Assembly: GCF_003390335.1 (NCBI RefSeq) | Contig: NZ_QUOU01000001.1 | Span: 2,170,001 to 2,234,000 of the forward strand | From: Thalassotalea euphylliae | GTDB lineage: Bacteria; Pseudomonadota; Gammaproteobacteria; Enterobacterales; Alteromonadaceae | Length of the DNA: 64,000 nt | Direction: 5' to 3' | Part shown: positions 42,658-50,404 of the stretch, piece by piece | Layout: each line of letters opens with the position of its first letter | Position numbering within the stretch: position 1 is the first letter of the stretch | Made by a program: the position numbers and the translations under genes | The notes under the pieces: generated by a model | Databases searched by the model: none | What the model was told of the DNA's origin: nothing | Seen by the model: only the letters and a program-made list of their open reading frames with translations

Positions 42658-43941
42658 ATGCTTGACGCAAAACTTTTAAGAACTGAATTAGAACAAACAG
42701 CAGCAGCGCTCGCGAAACGCGGTTTTACACTTGATGTAGAAAAATTAACAGCGCTTGAAGAACAACGTAAAGCGATTCAGGTGAAAACCCAAGAATTGCA
42801 AAGTGAGCGCAATACGCGTTCAAAGTCGATTGGTCAGGCAAAAGCGCGTGGCGAAGATATTCAACCGCTACTTGCACAAGTCAGTCAGTTAGGTGATGAC
42901 CTTGAAGCGGCTAAAAACGAAGAAAAAGACGTGTTAAAAGCGATTAACGACATAGCTTCAGCAGTACCAAACTTAACACATGAATCTGTACCAGCAGGTG
43001 ATAGCGAAGATGACAACGTTGAGGTTCGCAAATGGGGTGAACCCAAAACTTATGATTTTGAAGTTAAAGATCATGTAGATATCGCGACAGCGCTTGATAA
43101 AGGTTTAGATTTTGAAAGCGGCGCTAAACTCACTGGTACACGTTTTGTCGTCATGCGCGGTCAAATAGCTAAGTTAAATCGTGCACTTGCACAGTTTATG
43201 CTAGATGTTCACACTGAAGAGCATGGCTATCAGGAAATGTACGTGCCTTACTTAGTCAACCATGATTCTTTATATGGTACCGGCCAGTTACCTAAGTTCA
43301 GTGAAGACTTGTTTCATACGGAGTTGTCATCAAAGACTTTCTCACTTATTCCTACGGCAGAAGTGCCACTAACGAATTTAGTGCGTGATGAAATTGTTGA
43401 TGAGAAAGACTTACCGATCAAAATGGCTGCACATACGCCATGTTTTAGAAGTGAGGTTGGTTCATCAGGGCGCGATATTCGCGGTTTGATTCGCCAACAT
43501 CAATTCGACAAAGTTGAAATGGTGCAACTTGTTAAACCAGAAACTTCATTTGATGCGTTAGAAGAACTAACAGCTCACGCAGAAAATATTTTGAAGAAGT
43601 TAGAACTTCCGTTTAGAACGGTTGTGCTATGTACGGGTGATATTGGTTTTAGTGCGACTAAGACATTTGATATTGAAGTATGGTTGCCTGCGCAAAATAC
43701 GTATCGTGAAATTTCTTCGTGTTCAAATATGGGCGACTTCCAAGCGCGCAGAATGCAAGCACGTTTCCGCAACAGCGAAACGAACAAACCAGAATTGCTT
43801 CACACGCTTAATGGCTCTGGTTTAGCTGTAGGTCGTACTTTAGTAGCGATTTTAGAGAACTACCAGCAAGCTGATGGTTCAATTGAAATACCAAAAGTTC
43901 TACAACCTTATATGAAAGGTGCTACCCACATTGGCAAATAG
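42658..43941 (+). CDS. serS: serine-tRNA ligase
   Basis: A class II synthetase of 427 residues. A long N-terminal coiled-coil arm (about 30-100) binds the tRNA-Ser variable arm. Motif 2 (FRSEVGSSGRDIRGLIRQHQFDKVE) and motif 3 (GSGLAVGRTLVAILENYQ) surround the active site. It is the last gene of the lolA-rarA-crcB-serS run and is followed by a terminator. Confidence 0.97.
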   Translation: MLDAKLLRTELEQTAAALAKRGFTLDVEKLTALEEQRKAIQVKTQELQSERNTRSKSIGQAKARGEDIQPLLAQVSQLGDDLEAAKNEEKDVLKAINDIASAVPNLTHESVPAGDSEDDNVEVRKWGEPKTYDFEVKDHVDIATALDKGLDFESGAKLTGTRFVVMRGQIAKLNRALAQFMLDVHTEEHGYQEMYVPYLVNHDSLYGTGQLPKFSEDLFHTELSSKTFSLIPTAEVPLTNLVRDEIVDEKDLPIKMAAHTPCFRSEVGSSGRDIRGLIRQHQFDKVEMVQLVKPETSFDALEELTAHAENILKKLELPFRTVVLCTGDIGFSATKTFDIEVWLPAQNTYREISSCSNMGDFQARRMQARFRNSETNKPELLHTLNGSGLAVGRTLVAILENYQQADGSIEIPKVLQPYMKGATHIGK

Positions 43942-44007
43942 CCTCTTGGAGTAATTAGAAGCTAAGCAAGTTAACATAAGTTAATGATAATGTTAGCAGT
44001 ATGTAAG

Positions 44008-44032
44008 AAATCCGGCAGTAGCCGGATTTTTT
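44008..44032 (+). terminator. rho-independent terminator of serS
   Basis: AAATCCGGC, loop AGTA and GCCGGATTTTTT make a nine-base-pair GC-containing stem with a T tract, about 65 bases after the serS stop. Confidence 0.9.
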
Positions 44033-44119
44033 GATTTTAGCGTTGATAAAATATATTTTCCTGCAATGGTTTTAAGTCTTCTCGGGTCTTGATGAAAAAG
44101 TTATTCGGAATTTTGTATT

Positions 44120-44602
44120 TTGCTAAAGAACCTTCTCATTCAAGCTGTCGTTTTTGTGTTAATTTTTCAATTTGTTTCTTGGGTACGTGAAACGAATATG
44201 CTCGCCAGTGATACGCAAGTATCGCAAGATATCGTACTCACGTCTTTAGATGGCGACGAAGTGGCCATCAAAGCAAATGAGAAGCCGCTGGTGCTGTATT
44301 TTTTTGCGCCTTGGTGCCAAATTTGCCACATGAGTATAGGCAACTTGCAATCAATCTATGAAAAGAATAGCGACATCGATGTTATTGCCGTAGCACTCGA
44401 TTTTACCGAACAAGATGAAGTCTTGCGCTTTACTAAGCAACATCAATTAACGTTCCCCGTTGTGTACGGCAACGAGCGTATCAAACAAGAACTTATGGTA
44501 AGCGGCTACCCAAGCTATTACGTATTAAACGAAGATAACAATGTTGAGAGTAAATCAATGGGCTACTCAACTGAGTTAGGTATTTATTTACGCGCTTTGT
44601 GA
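44120..44602 (+). CDS. membrane-anchored thioredoxin-like (TlpA/ResA-type) protein
   Basis: A 160-residue protein with one N-terminal hydrophobic segment (residues 5-18) that should anchor it in the inner membrane facing the periplasm. The thioredoxin fold shows YFFAPWCQICHMS, that is a WCxxC redox pair CQIC, and a cis-proline in VSGYPSYYVLNE. TlpA/ResA-like proteins reduce periplasmic disulfides, for example in cytochrome c maturation. The start is a TTG at 44120 with GGA about 11 bases upstream; no in-frame ATG is nearby, so the start is uncertain. Partner proteins are not encoded nearby. Confidence 0.8.
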   Translation: MLKNLLIQAVVFVLIFQFVSWVRETNMLASDTQVSQDIVLTSLDGDEVAIKANEKPLVLYFFAPWCQICHMSIGNLQSIYEKNSDIDVIAVALDFTEQDEVLRFTKQHQLTFPVVYGNERIKQELMVSGYPSYYVLNEDNNVESKSMGYSTELGIYLRAL

Positions 44603-44624
44603 TCGGCCACTGGAACACCGCGCC

Positions 44625-45860
44625 CTAATATGTGTCATGAGCACGAGCGTCTGACTGAGTCCGTTGATTTTTGTATAGTACCAGATAAACCACCAGTGAC
44701 ATTAATGCGGTGGTCAAAACCCCGAACACAATCACCTTGTAGTAACCCAGATATTTGGCGAGTGCCATCGTCAGTGCTGAATAAATAAACCCCATCAAGG
44801 AGACAAAGCTAAATTGCAAAGTGAAAAAAGTCGCTTTGCGCACAGTGTCTGCTGCTTTATCCATAGCAATCGTTGCGAGCGTTACCAAAATCGCAGGAAA
44901 GCTAATAAAATAAGCACTTATCGCCAAATAGACGCTGAGTTTTTCAGTGTCACCAAGGGTGAGTGGCAACATTAGGCATAAGCCAGCGGCTTGGGACAGA
45001 CTCAGGGTAATTAAGGTCTTTACTCTGCCAAGGCGAGCGATTAGCAGTGTTGCCAGTAAGGCTGAGAGAAAACCAACTGCCGATCCGTATACTTTAGTGG
45101 CAAAACCAATATCTACGAGTGTCCAATGAGAGTCCACTAATAGTGGATTAAGGATGGCAAAACCGCTGGTAAAGCCGAGCGGAAAAATTGCAAGCACAGC
45201 AAACCAACGCTGTTGCTGTTTGACAAATCCCCATAAATCTCGCCATAACGGACTTGCTTGTTCATTGGCCTGTTGCTGATGTGGTAAGTGCGGTTCTACA
45301 TACCGCAGTACTTGCAGTAAGGCAATACTAGTTAAGCCTGCGAGCAATAGCAAAGATCCTTGCCAACCCAGCCAAGGATAGAGCATTAAAATAATGCCAC
45401 CGCCAATGATATTGCCGAGTAAATTACCAGAAATTTGGACACTATTGGCAAACTTATGCGACTGGCTATCAAAGAGCTTACAAGCCAAGCCATCTATCGA
45501 CACATCCTGAATATCAATACACAGTACGTAAGCGATCAGAATGATGAAGATTGCGCTAAAGGCTTGGTTGATGTCGAGCAAGCTGGCCAGCAACAACAAA
45601 CAGGTCATGCCCGCTTGAGCGGCCAGTAACCAGCTGCGATACTGGCCGTGAAAAAACAAGCGATAATTGTCGATTAGTGGCGCGTATAGCACTTTACCTG
45701 CCAATGGAATTGCCGCTAGATTCAGGAGCGCAAGTTTGTCGAGGGCGACACCTTGTTGCCGCAATATCGCGACGGCTGCCGACATAATAAAAGCGATGCC
45801 AATATACTGCGTGATATAAACACTGGCCAACATGAGCCAAGGAAGAGGTTTGATGTTCAT
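44625..45860 (-). CDS. MFS permease, RhtX/FptX-like siderophore importer
   Basis: About 411 residues with 11-12 membrane helices. The first helix region (MLASVYITQYIGIAFIMSAAVA, then ILRQQGVALDKLALLNLAAIPL) and LYAPLIDNY recall the AmpG/RhtX/FptX group, whose members import ferric siderophores such as rhizobactin or pyochelin in one protein step. The ATG at 45860 is chosen over an upstream start that would overlap the preceding gene. It lies 50 bases downstream of the siderophore-interacting protein gene and in the same transcript direction as the receptor, which supports the role. Confidence 0.78.
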   Translation of the reverse strand: MNIKPLPWLMLASVYITQYIGIAFIMSAAVAILRQQGVALDKLALLNLAAIPLAGKVLYAPLIDNYRLFFHGQYRSWLLAAQAGMTCLLLLASLLDINQAFSAIFIILIAYVLCIDIQDVSIDGLACKLFDSQSHKFANSVQISGNLLGNIIGGGIILMLYPWLGWQGSLLLLAGLTSIALLQVLRYVEPHLPHQQQANEQASPLWRDLWGFVKQQQRWFAVLAIFPLGFTSGFAILNPLLVDSHWTLVDIGFATKVYGSAVGFLSALLATLLIARLGRVKTLITLSLSQAAGLCLMLPLTLGDTEKLSVYLAISAYFISFPAILVTLATIAMDKAADTVRKATFFTLQFSFVSLMGFIYSALTMALAKYLGYYKVIVFGVLTTALMSLVVYLVLYKNQRTQSDARAHDTY

Positions 45861-45910
45861 AGGAGCTCTACGGATTATTAATATGTACGGCCAGAGGGTG
45901 ATAATTATTC

Positions 45911-47047
45911 TTATTTGCTCGATTTTGACAAGTGCCAATAGCCTTTTGTGTGATTATTACGGCCAGTAATACCGCGCTCATTACGCAAATAGTGCCGTAC
46001 TGATTTAGCCGCGCTAGATTCGAGTGCGCCCCAGACAACATCAATATTGGTAAGCTGTTGAACTAGGCCAATAACTCGCTGGCCTTGCTCTGTTGGCGGA
46101 CAGACAAGGCGGTGATATTTGCTGCACGCTCTCAGTTGCTCATCACTAAAATAAGGTTGTTCTGCTTGGTCAGTACTGATCACTATAACTTGTGGCGGTA
46201 TCGGATTTTGCCAGCATTCCAGTATACCTGCCAAGGCTGGGTAAGCGGTTTCATCCGCAATCAGCAATGCATGACCGCAATTTAGGTGACGGTGCTGATC
46301 TTCAGTTTCTGAGCGACTGACAATAATGTTACCAACGGTCAGCTCTTTAACCCACTGACTACCGGGGCTATTATCGTGAGTAAAGATGTCAATATAACCG
46401 TATTCGCGGACGGGGTTTTCAGGGGGCAAGGACCAAACTTTGCGCAGGGTATAAAGTCGAATATTGTGATTGATGCGGCTTAGTAATTGTTGCCGCTTGG
46501 AGCTTGATAAACGCTTGACCAGCCAGATAAAAAATTGGTCGAATAGCTGCTTCAAGCGAGGTTTTTGACGCACTGACAGCGCAGCTTTTTTTGGCACTTT
46601 ATTTAGGGTTTTAAGCACAAACGCACAGGCGTAGCCGGGATAATGTTCAGGCAGAGGAGTGCTGCTTTTAACCGTTAGACGAACCATATTGGTGGTGATG
46701 TTTTGTTTGTTTGTCACTTCAAAAAAGCGCTTGCCAGTGCCGCTAAAGTCACGCCCTTGTTGCACTACGGCTGCATAGGCTAGGTACAGAATCTTTTCTT
46801 CGAGATCGCCGTCAATATCAAAGGCGACAAAAATCGTTTCTGTTGATTCCCTGCAATGGTTATCTTCAATGTAGACAATTATTTCAATGCCTTCGTGAAC
46901 CACATTACTTAACCTTGCTGACGCGATCCGTTGATCAGGGTGTTGGTGCTGGGCGATGGCTAAAAGTTGTTCGCTGTGATCTTGATTGACGTGGTCAATA
47001 ATATCGAGTTTGTGGTCGAGATCCTTGAGTTGGGTATAACGGGTCAT
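45911..47047 (-). CDS. siderophore-interacting protein (ferric-siderophore reductase) with N-terminal DUF2470-like domain
   Basis: About 378 residues. Residues 12-95 (LDIIDHVNQDHSEQLLAIAQ and following) resemble DUF2470, a small domain of heme/iron utilisation proteins. From about 105 on is the SIP/ViuB flavoreductase: IRLYTLRKVW matches the FAD-binding R-x-Y-[TS] motif, HALLIADETAYPAL is the family segment before the NAD(P) part, and WGALESSAAKSVRHYLRNER ends it. Such enzymes release iron from siderophores by cytosolic reduction. The start is uncertain: ATG at 47047 lacks a clear ribosome site and an in-frame ATG at 47095 exists. Context is receptor upstream, permease downstream. Confidence 0.82.
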   Translation of the reverse strand: MTRYTQLKDLDHKLDIIDHVNQDHSEQLLAIAQHQHPDQRIASARLSNVVHEGIEIIVYIEDNHCRESTETIFVAFDIDGDLEEKILYLAYAAVVQQGRDFSGTGKRFFEVTNKQNITTNMVRLTVKSSTPLPEHYPGYACAFVLKTLNKVPKKAALSVRQKPRLKQLFDQFFIWLVKRLSSSKRQQLLSRINHNIRLYTLRKVWSLPPENPVREYGYIDIFTHDNSPGSQWVKELTVGNIIVSRSETEDQHRHLNCGHALLIADETAYPALAGILECWQNPIPPQVIVISTDQAEQPYFSDEQLRACSKYHRLVCPPTEQGQRVIGLVQQLTNIDVVWGALESSAAKSVRHYLRNERGITGRNNHTKGYWHLSKSSK

Positions 47048-47161
47048 AGTATTATTAGCAATAATTAAAGGACAAAAGCCAGCACAATAAAGCATTATCA
47101 AGCATGATAGCAGCTTGTATCGGCCAGCTTGTTTTTGGTGAAGGTTAGTCGGTACTAAGGC

Positions 47162-47215
47162 TTAAAAATGGAACTCAATCCCCGCGCTAAGACTGCGCGC
47201 TCTTAGCAGAGTCTG
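47162..47215 (-). other. out-of-frame C-terminus of the TonB-dependent receptor
   Basis: In the frame one base ahead of the receptor ORF the minus strand reads RARSLSAGIEFHF followed by TAA at 47162-47164. A final beta-strand ending in an aromatic residue (here Phe) is the expected outer membrane barrel terminus. The in-frame product instead ends with an atypical ARADSAKSAQS. This indicates a single-base insertion (or two-base deletion) within about 47190-47260. Confidence 0.7.
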
Positions 47216-49184
47216 CTCGTGCTGCGGACGGTGTGATAATGGATACCTCGTCGTCGGCGTCAAAAATATTGTCGGCTTTGACAAACACGCGACTGTGGTT
47301 GAACTGATAGCTGACTTGCATGTTGGCGACGGTATAGGGGCCAACTTTGCCTCTTGGGGTATTGGTCGCATCTGAATAATAGGCGTCTGTGTACCTGATA
47401 TTGGCGCTGACGCTGAGTTTGTCAATCGGCTCGATAATCATGCCAATATCGGCAGAAAATGCTGGTGCACGGGCGAGATCTTTACCTTCAACCGTGGGGT
47501 CGCTGTAGCGATCCACTTCCGTTTCTATCAGCCCAAAATTCGCAAAGATCTGACTTTGCTTTGACAAGTAATAAGTTGCGCTGGTTTCCAAGCCATAGCT
47601 GCTGGCTCGTTCGGCATTGCGGATTACTGTCGCGTCGGCACCGAGCGAAAAGGGCAACTGCATATCTTTGTATCTGTTGTAAAAAACATTTGCGGTAAGA
47701 CTCAAGCGGTTAGCCAGTAAATCGGCGCGGGCAAACCCTTCAAGGTTAGTGACAAACTCAGGCTGGTACGTGTAAGTCACAAACGGGGGGCTAAAGGTGA
47801 TCCCTGCGCCACCACCATTGTATCCCTTACCAGCCGTCACCCCCACCGTCCAGTTGTCGTCAACGTGCCACGCGATTGTAGCTTTGGGTAAGAACTCGTG
47901 GTAGGTGTCGCTAAAGTCAATACGCAGTGGACCCGCTCCGCCTTTGCGATAGCGTTCCTCACGCTCATAACGACCACCTAAGCTCAGGTTTACTTGCTCG
48001 TTAATTTGCCAATTTAACTCGCCATAAAGCGCGCGATTTTCTGTTTCATCGTCGAAAGTACCACCGCCAAACAAGTCGATATACTCGTCTTGTTCGCTGT
48101 CAAAAATATAAGCAGCGATAAAACCAGACCACTGCTCGTCGTCCGATTGCAGTCGAACAAAAGGCTGGAACACGGTTTCTTTACCGTCAATGGTCAAGTT
48201 GCCTAGCCCCTGCAATGCGCGCCGTGTGGTGGTAAAGTCGGTGCGTGAAATATCCAGCTCAAGTGTGACAAGATCTGAGACTAACCAGCTAGTATCCCAA
48301 ATGACAATATTGTTTTTTGAGCGAAAGGTGGGTTGCGTAGCAAATTGTGCCTGCTGTTGTTGAAAAGGTCGCACCACGCGCTCTGATTGAGGCGCTTTGC
48401 CATCGCTAAAGCCGATGGTTAACAAGGACTCGATATCATCATTGGGGGTAAACAGGAATTTCTCGTTTACAGTTTCATTTTTGTACTCTGAGGGGTTTGA
48501 CTCTTCGGGGTAAGGGGTAAAATCAACAATGCTGTCTCGGCGTTGATAATCGCCTGCCAATCGAAAGGCTAGCACATTGTCAATCAATGGCCCTGATAGT
48601 GCCAGAGAGCCAACTTTGTAGTCGTGTTGGCCGAACATCAATCGCGCCTTACCTTGCCAGTCAAAGCTTGGGATTTCAGTATGGATAACAATTGCACCAG
48701 CAATGGAATTGCGGCCTTGTAAGGTACTTTGTGGCCCGCGATAGACTTCGACCTGGCTGACATCCCATAAACTGGCACTTTGAAACAGTGCTTCGTTAAA
48801 GCCTAAGGTACGGCCATCAATTTGGTAGTTAAGCCGTGGTCGGGTTCCCGCAAAAAAGGCATTGGCACCAGACGCTGGCCCTGTACCATCAACACCGCGA
48901 ATGGCAGGAGCGTCGTTGCCGGGTTCAACGGTGACAATATTGGGGATTTTGTCGAGCACTGTGCTTGAGTCGAATAAACCAAATTGGTCAAGGTCGCTAT
49001 TGGTTAGAACTGAAATACTTGACGCGGTTTGTCGCAGTGATTGGCGTTTCTTTTCGCCAGTTACTATGATGCGTTCCAGTACTTTGAGGGTTTCGTTTTC
49101 GCTTGTCGGCGCAGCATTAGCACTGCCAATGGGCAAAGTGATGAGTGGTGCGATTGAGCTGATCGCTAGAAGTGTTTTGTTCAC
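47187..49184 (-). CDS. TonB-dependent siderophore receptor, apparently frameshifted at the C-terminus
   Basis: An outer membrane receptor of about 665 residues. The signal peptide (NKTLLAISSIAPLITLPIGS, cleavage after ANA) fits a GTG start at 49182-49184 preceded by AAAGG; an ATG at 49229 would give a 15-residue longer leader. A TonB-box-like ERIIVTGEK follows, then the plug domain (ISVLTNSDLDQFG, VEVYRGPQSTLQGRNSIAGAI) and a 22-strand barrel. The last strand lies out of frame, so the ORF product lacks the aromatic end needed for BAM-dependent assembly; this is either a real lesion or a sequencing error. It is divergent from an AraC regulator, with a Fur box between. Confidence 0.85.
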   Translation of the reverse strand: MNKTLLAISSIAPLITLPIGSANAAPTSENETLKVLERIIVTGEKKRQSLRQTASSISVLTNSDLDQFGLFDSSTVLDKIPNIVTVEPGNDAPAIRGVDGTGPASGANAFFAGTRPRLNYQIDGRTLGFNEALFQSASLWDVSQVEVYRGPQSTLQGRNSIAGAIVIHTEIPSFDWQGKARLMFGQHDYKVGSLALSGPLIDNVLAFRLAGDYQRRDSIVDFTPYPEESNPSEYKNETVNEKFLFTPNDDIESLLTIGFSDGKAPQSERVVRPFQQQQAQFATQPTFRSKNNIVIWDTSWLVSDLVTLELDISRTDFTTTRRALQGLGNLTIDGKETVFQPFVRLQSDDEQWSGFIAAYIFDSEQDEYIDLFGGGTFDDETENRALYGELNWQINEQVNLSLGGRYEREERYRKGGAGPLRIDFSDTYHEFLPKATIAWHVDDNWTVGVTAGKGYNGGGAGITFSPPFVTYTYQPEFVTNLEGFARADLLANRLSLTANVFYNRYKDMQLPFSLGADATVIRNAERASSYGLETSATYYLSKQSQIFANFGLIETEVDRYSDPTVEGKDLARAPAFSADIGMIIEPIDKLSVSANIRYTDAYYSDATNTPRGKVGPYTVANMQVSYQFNHSRVFVKADNIFDADDEVSIITPSAARADSAKSAQS

Positions 49185-49297
49185 TGATATTACCTTTGTA
49201 CTACTTATTTTGGTTTGCGCATAGTTCAATTGCCACGGTTTTACTGGTTGGTATTTTGCACTCTACATATGGTGTTGCGGTGTTACATGTTATTAAT

Positions 49298-49312
49298 TGA
49301 AAATAATTCTCA
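49298..49312. promoter_or_regulatory. Fur box between receptor and AraC-type regulator
   Basis: TGAAAATAATTCTCA is a near-perfect 7-1-7 Fur inverted repeat (consensus TGATAATNATTATCA, 12 of 14 non-central positions). It lies in the divergent promoter region of an iron-uptake receptor and its AraC-type regulator, where Fur repression is expected. Confidence 0.7.
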
Positions 49313-49371
49313 TTTATTTTAATCTACTCGGCATATGCTACCACTCCAAAAACGTCATTAATTACTCCAAT

Positions 49372-50265
49372 ATGTCAGGCAATAACAAAAATAACTGGTC
49401 AATAAGTCGCGACAATCTCTATCGGCAAGTACCGACATTAGGTGCTGAGGCGAAAGTACTGACTTCAACCGCCTCTGGCTCTGTGGTGGTTGCCCATACT
49501 CGCTATCCGGCTTTTAGTGGTGAGGGGCGAGCATTTCCCTATGCAGTCATTGCATTGTGTACCGGCGGTGGCGGCCGTGCTCGCAGAGAAGGGCCGGGCG
49601 TTTTTTTAGATGATTTTTGGCAGCCTGGTAAATTGGGGGTTTCGATGCCAACGCCAGCCGTTGCTGGCTTTACACCTGAGCTGGAAACCTTGACTATCGC
49701 CTTTAACCCCAGTGACATTCCTTTTTGTCACAGCGAGCCGTTTTCACTTGATGGCTTTGAGCTATTGAGTAATGACTTGTTTGAAGACGAGCTAATTTCG
49801 GCGGTGATGGTAGCAATTTTACGTGATGCAGAAGCTCATGGTGCTGGCTCGGCATTTTTTGAGCATGGCTTATCACTTATCCTCAATCGCTTAAAAAAAC
49901 GAATATCGGCGCAGTCACGACAAGACGATAAGCAAGGACGAAATCAACAGCTCAACGACGCATTAGCGGAGATAGAGCAGCGCTTAGATCAAGATTTAAC
50001 GGTAACCGACTTAGCCAATGTAGTGAATTTGAGCCCGCGTCGCTTTACCCGGTTGTTTAAGCAGCGCACGGGTTACACACCTTTTATGTATTTGACCAAG
50101 CAGCGGATGGCACGCGCACAGTTATTGCTGCGTAAAGGTTGTTCTGTAACTGACACCGCGATGGCGGTTGGTTATGCTAATCCTGCTAAGTTTTCAGCAG
50201 CGTTTCGGCGTTGGTTGGGACAAAACCCGTCGAGTTGGCAGAAACACACCCGGACTAACGCGTAG
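49372..50265 (+). CDS. AraC family transcriptional regulator, PchR-like
   Basis: About 297 residues. The C-terminal 100 residues hold two helix-turn-helix units (LTVTDLANVVNLSPRRFTRLFKQ and VTDTAMAVGYANPAKFSAAFRRWLG) typical of AraC/XylS proteins. The N-terminal part is a divergent ligand-binding domain. PchR- and YbtA-like regulators activate siderophore receptor genes when they bind the siderophore; its position divergent from the receptor fits. The only in-frame ATG is at 49372; a TTG at 49297 would lie inside the Fur box. Confidence 0.85.
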   Translation: MSGNNKNNWSISRDNLYRQVPTLGAEAKVLTSTASGSVVVAHTRYPAFSGEGRAFPYAVIALCTGGGGRARREGPGVFLDDFWQPGKLGVSMPTPAVAGFTPELETLTIAFNPSDIPFCHSEPFSLDGFELLSNDLFEDELISAVMVAILRDAEAHGAGSAFFEHGLSLILNRLKKRISAQSRQDDKQGRNQQLNDALAEIEQRLDQDLTVTDLANVVNLSPRRFTRLFKQRTGYTPFMYLTKQRMARAQLLLRKGCSVTDTAMAVGYANPAKFSAAFRRWLGQNPSSWQKHTRTNA

Positions 50266-50340
50266 CGACTACCACTTTAATGAATTGGTTATGTCGGGCG
50301 CTGAAAAGTAGTTTAATTTATTGAAATAGGTCATCGTTAG

Positions 50341-50387
50341 ATCAGGCCTGAGCTAGTAAAACTCAAGCGTCCTTTGGTCGGCCTGAT
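50341..50387. repeat. 8-bp inverted repeat between convergent genes
   Basis: ATCAGGCC (50341-50348) and GGCCTGAT (50380-50387) are inverted repeats, with a smaller TGAG/CTCA stem inside. There is no T tract, so terminator function is uncertain; it lies between the 3' ends of the AraC-type and KfrA-like genes. Confidence 0.4.
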
Positions 50388-50404
50388 ACATTAGATCGTT
50401 ATTG

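Noticed and set aside
47070..47110. A second Fur box upstream of the siderophore-interacting protein
   Set aside because: GATAATGC with a poor second half matches only one arm of the Fur repeat, unlike the good site at 49298.
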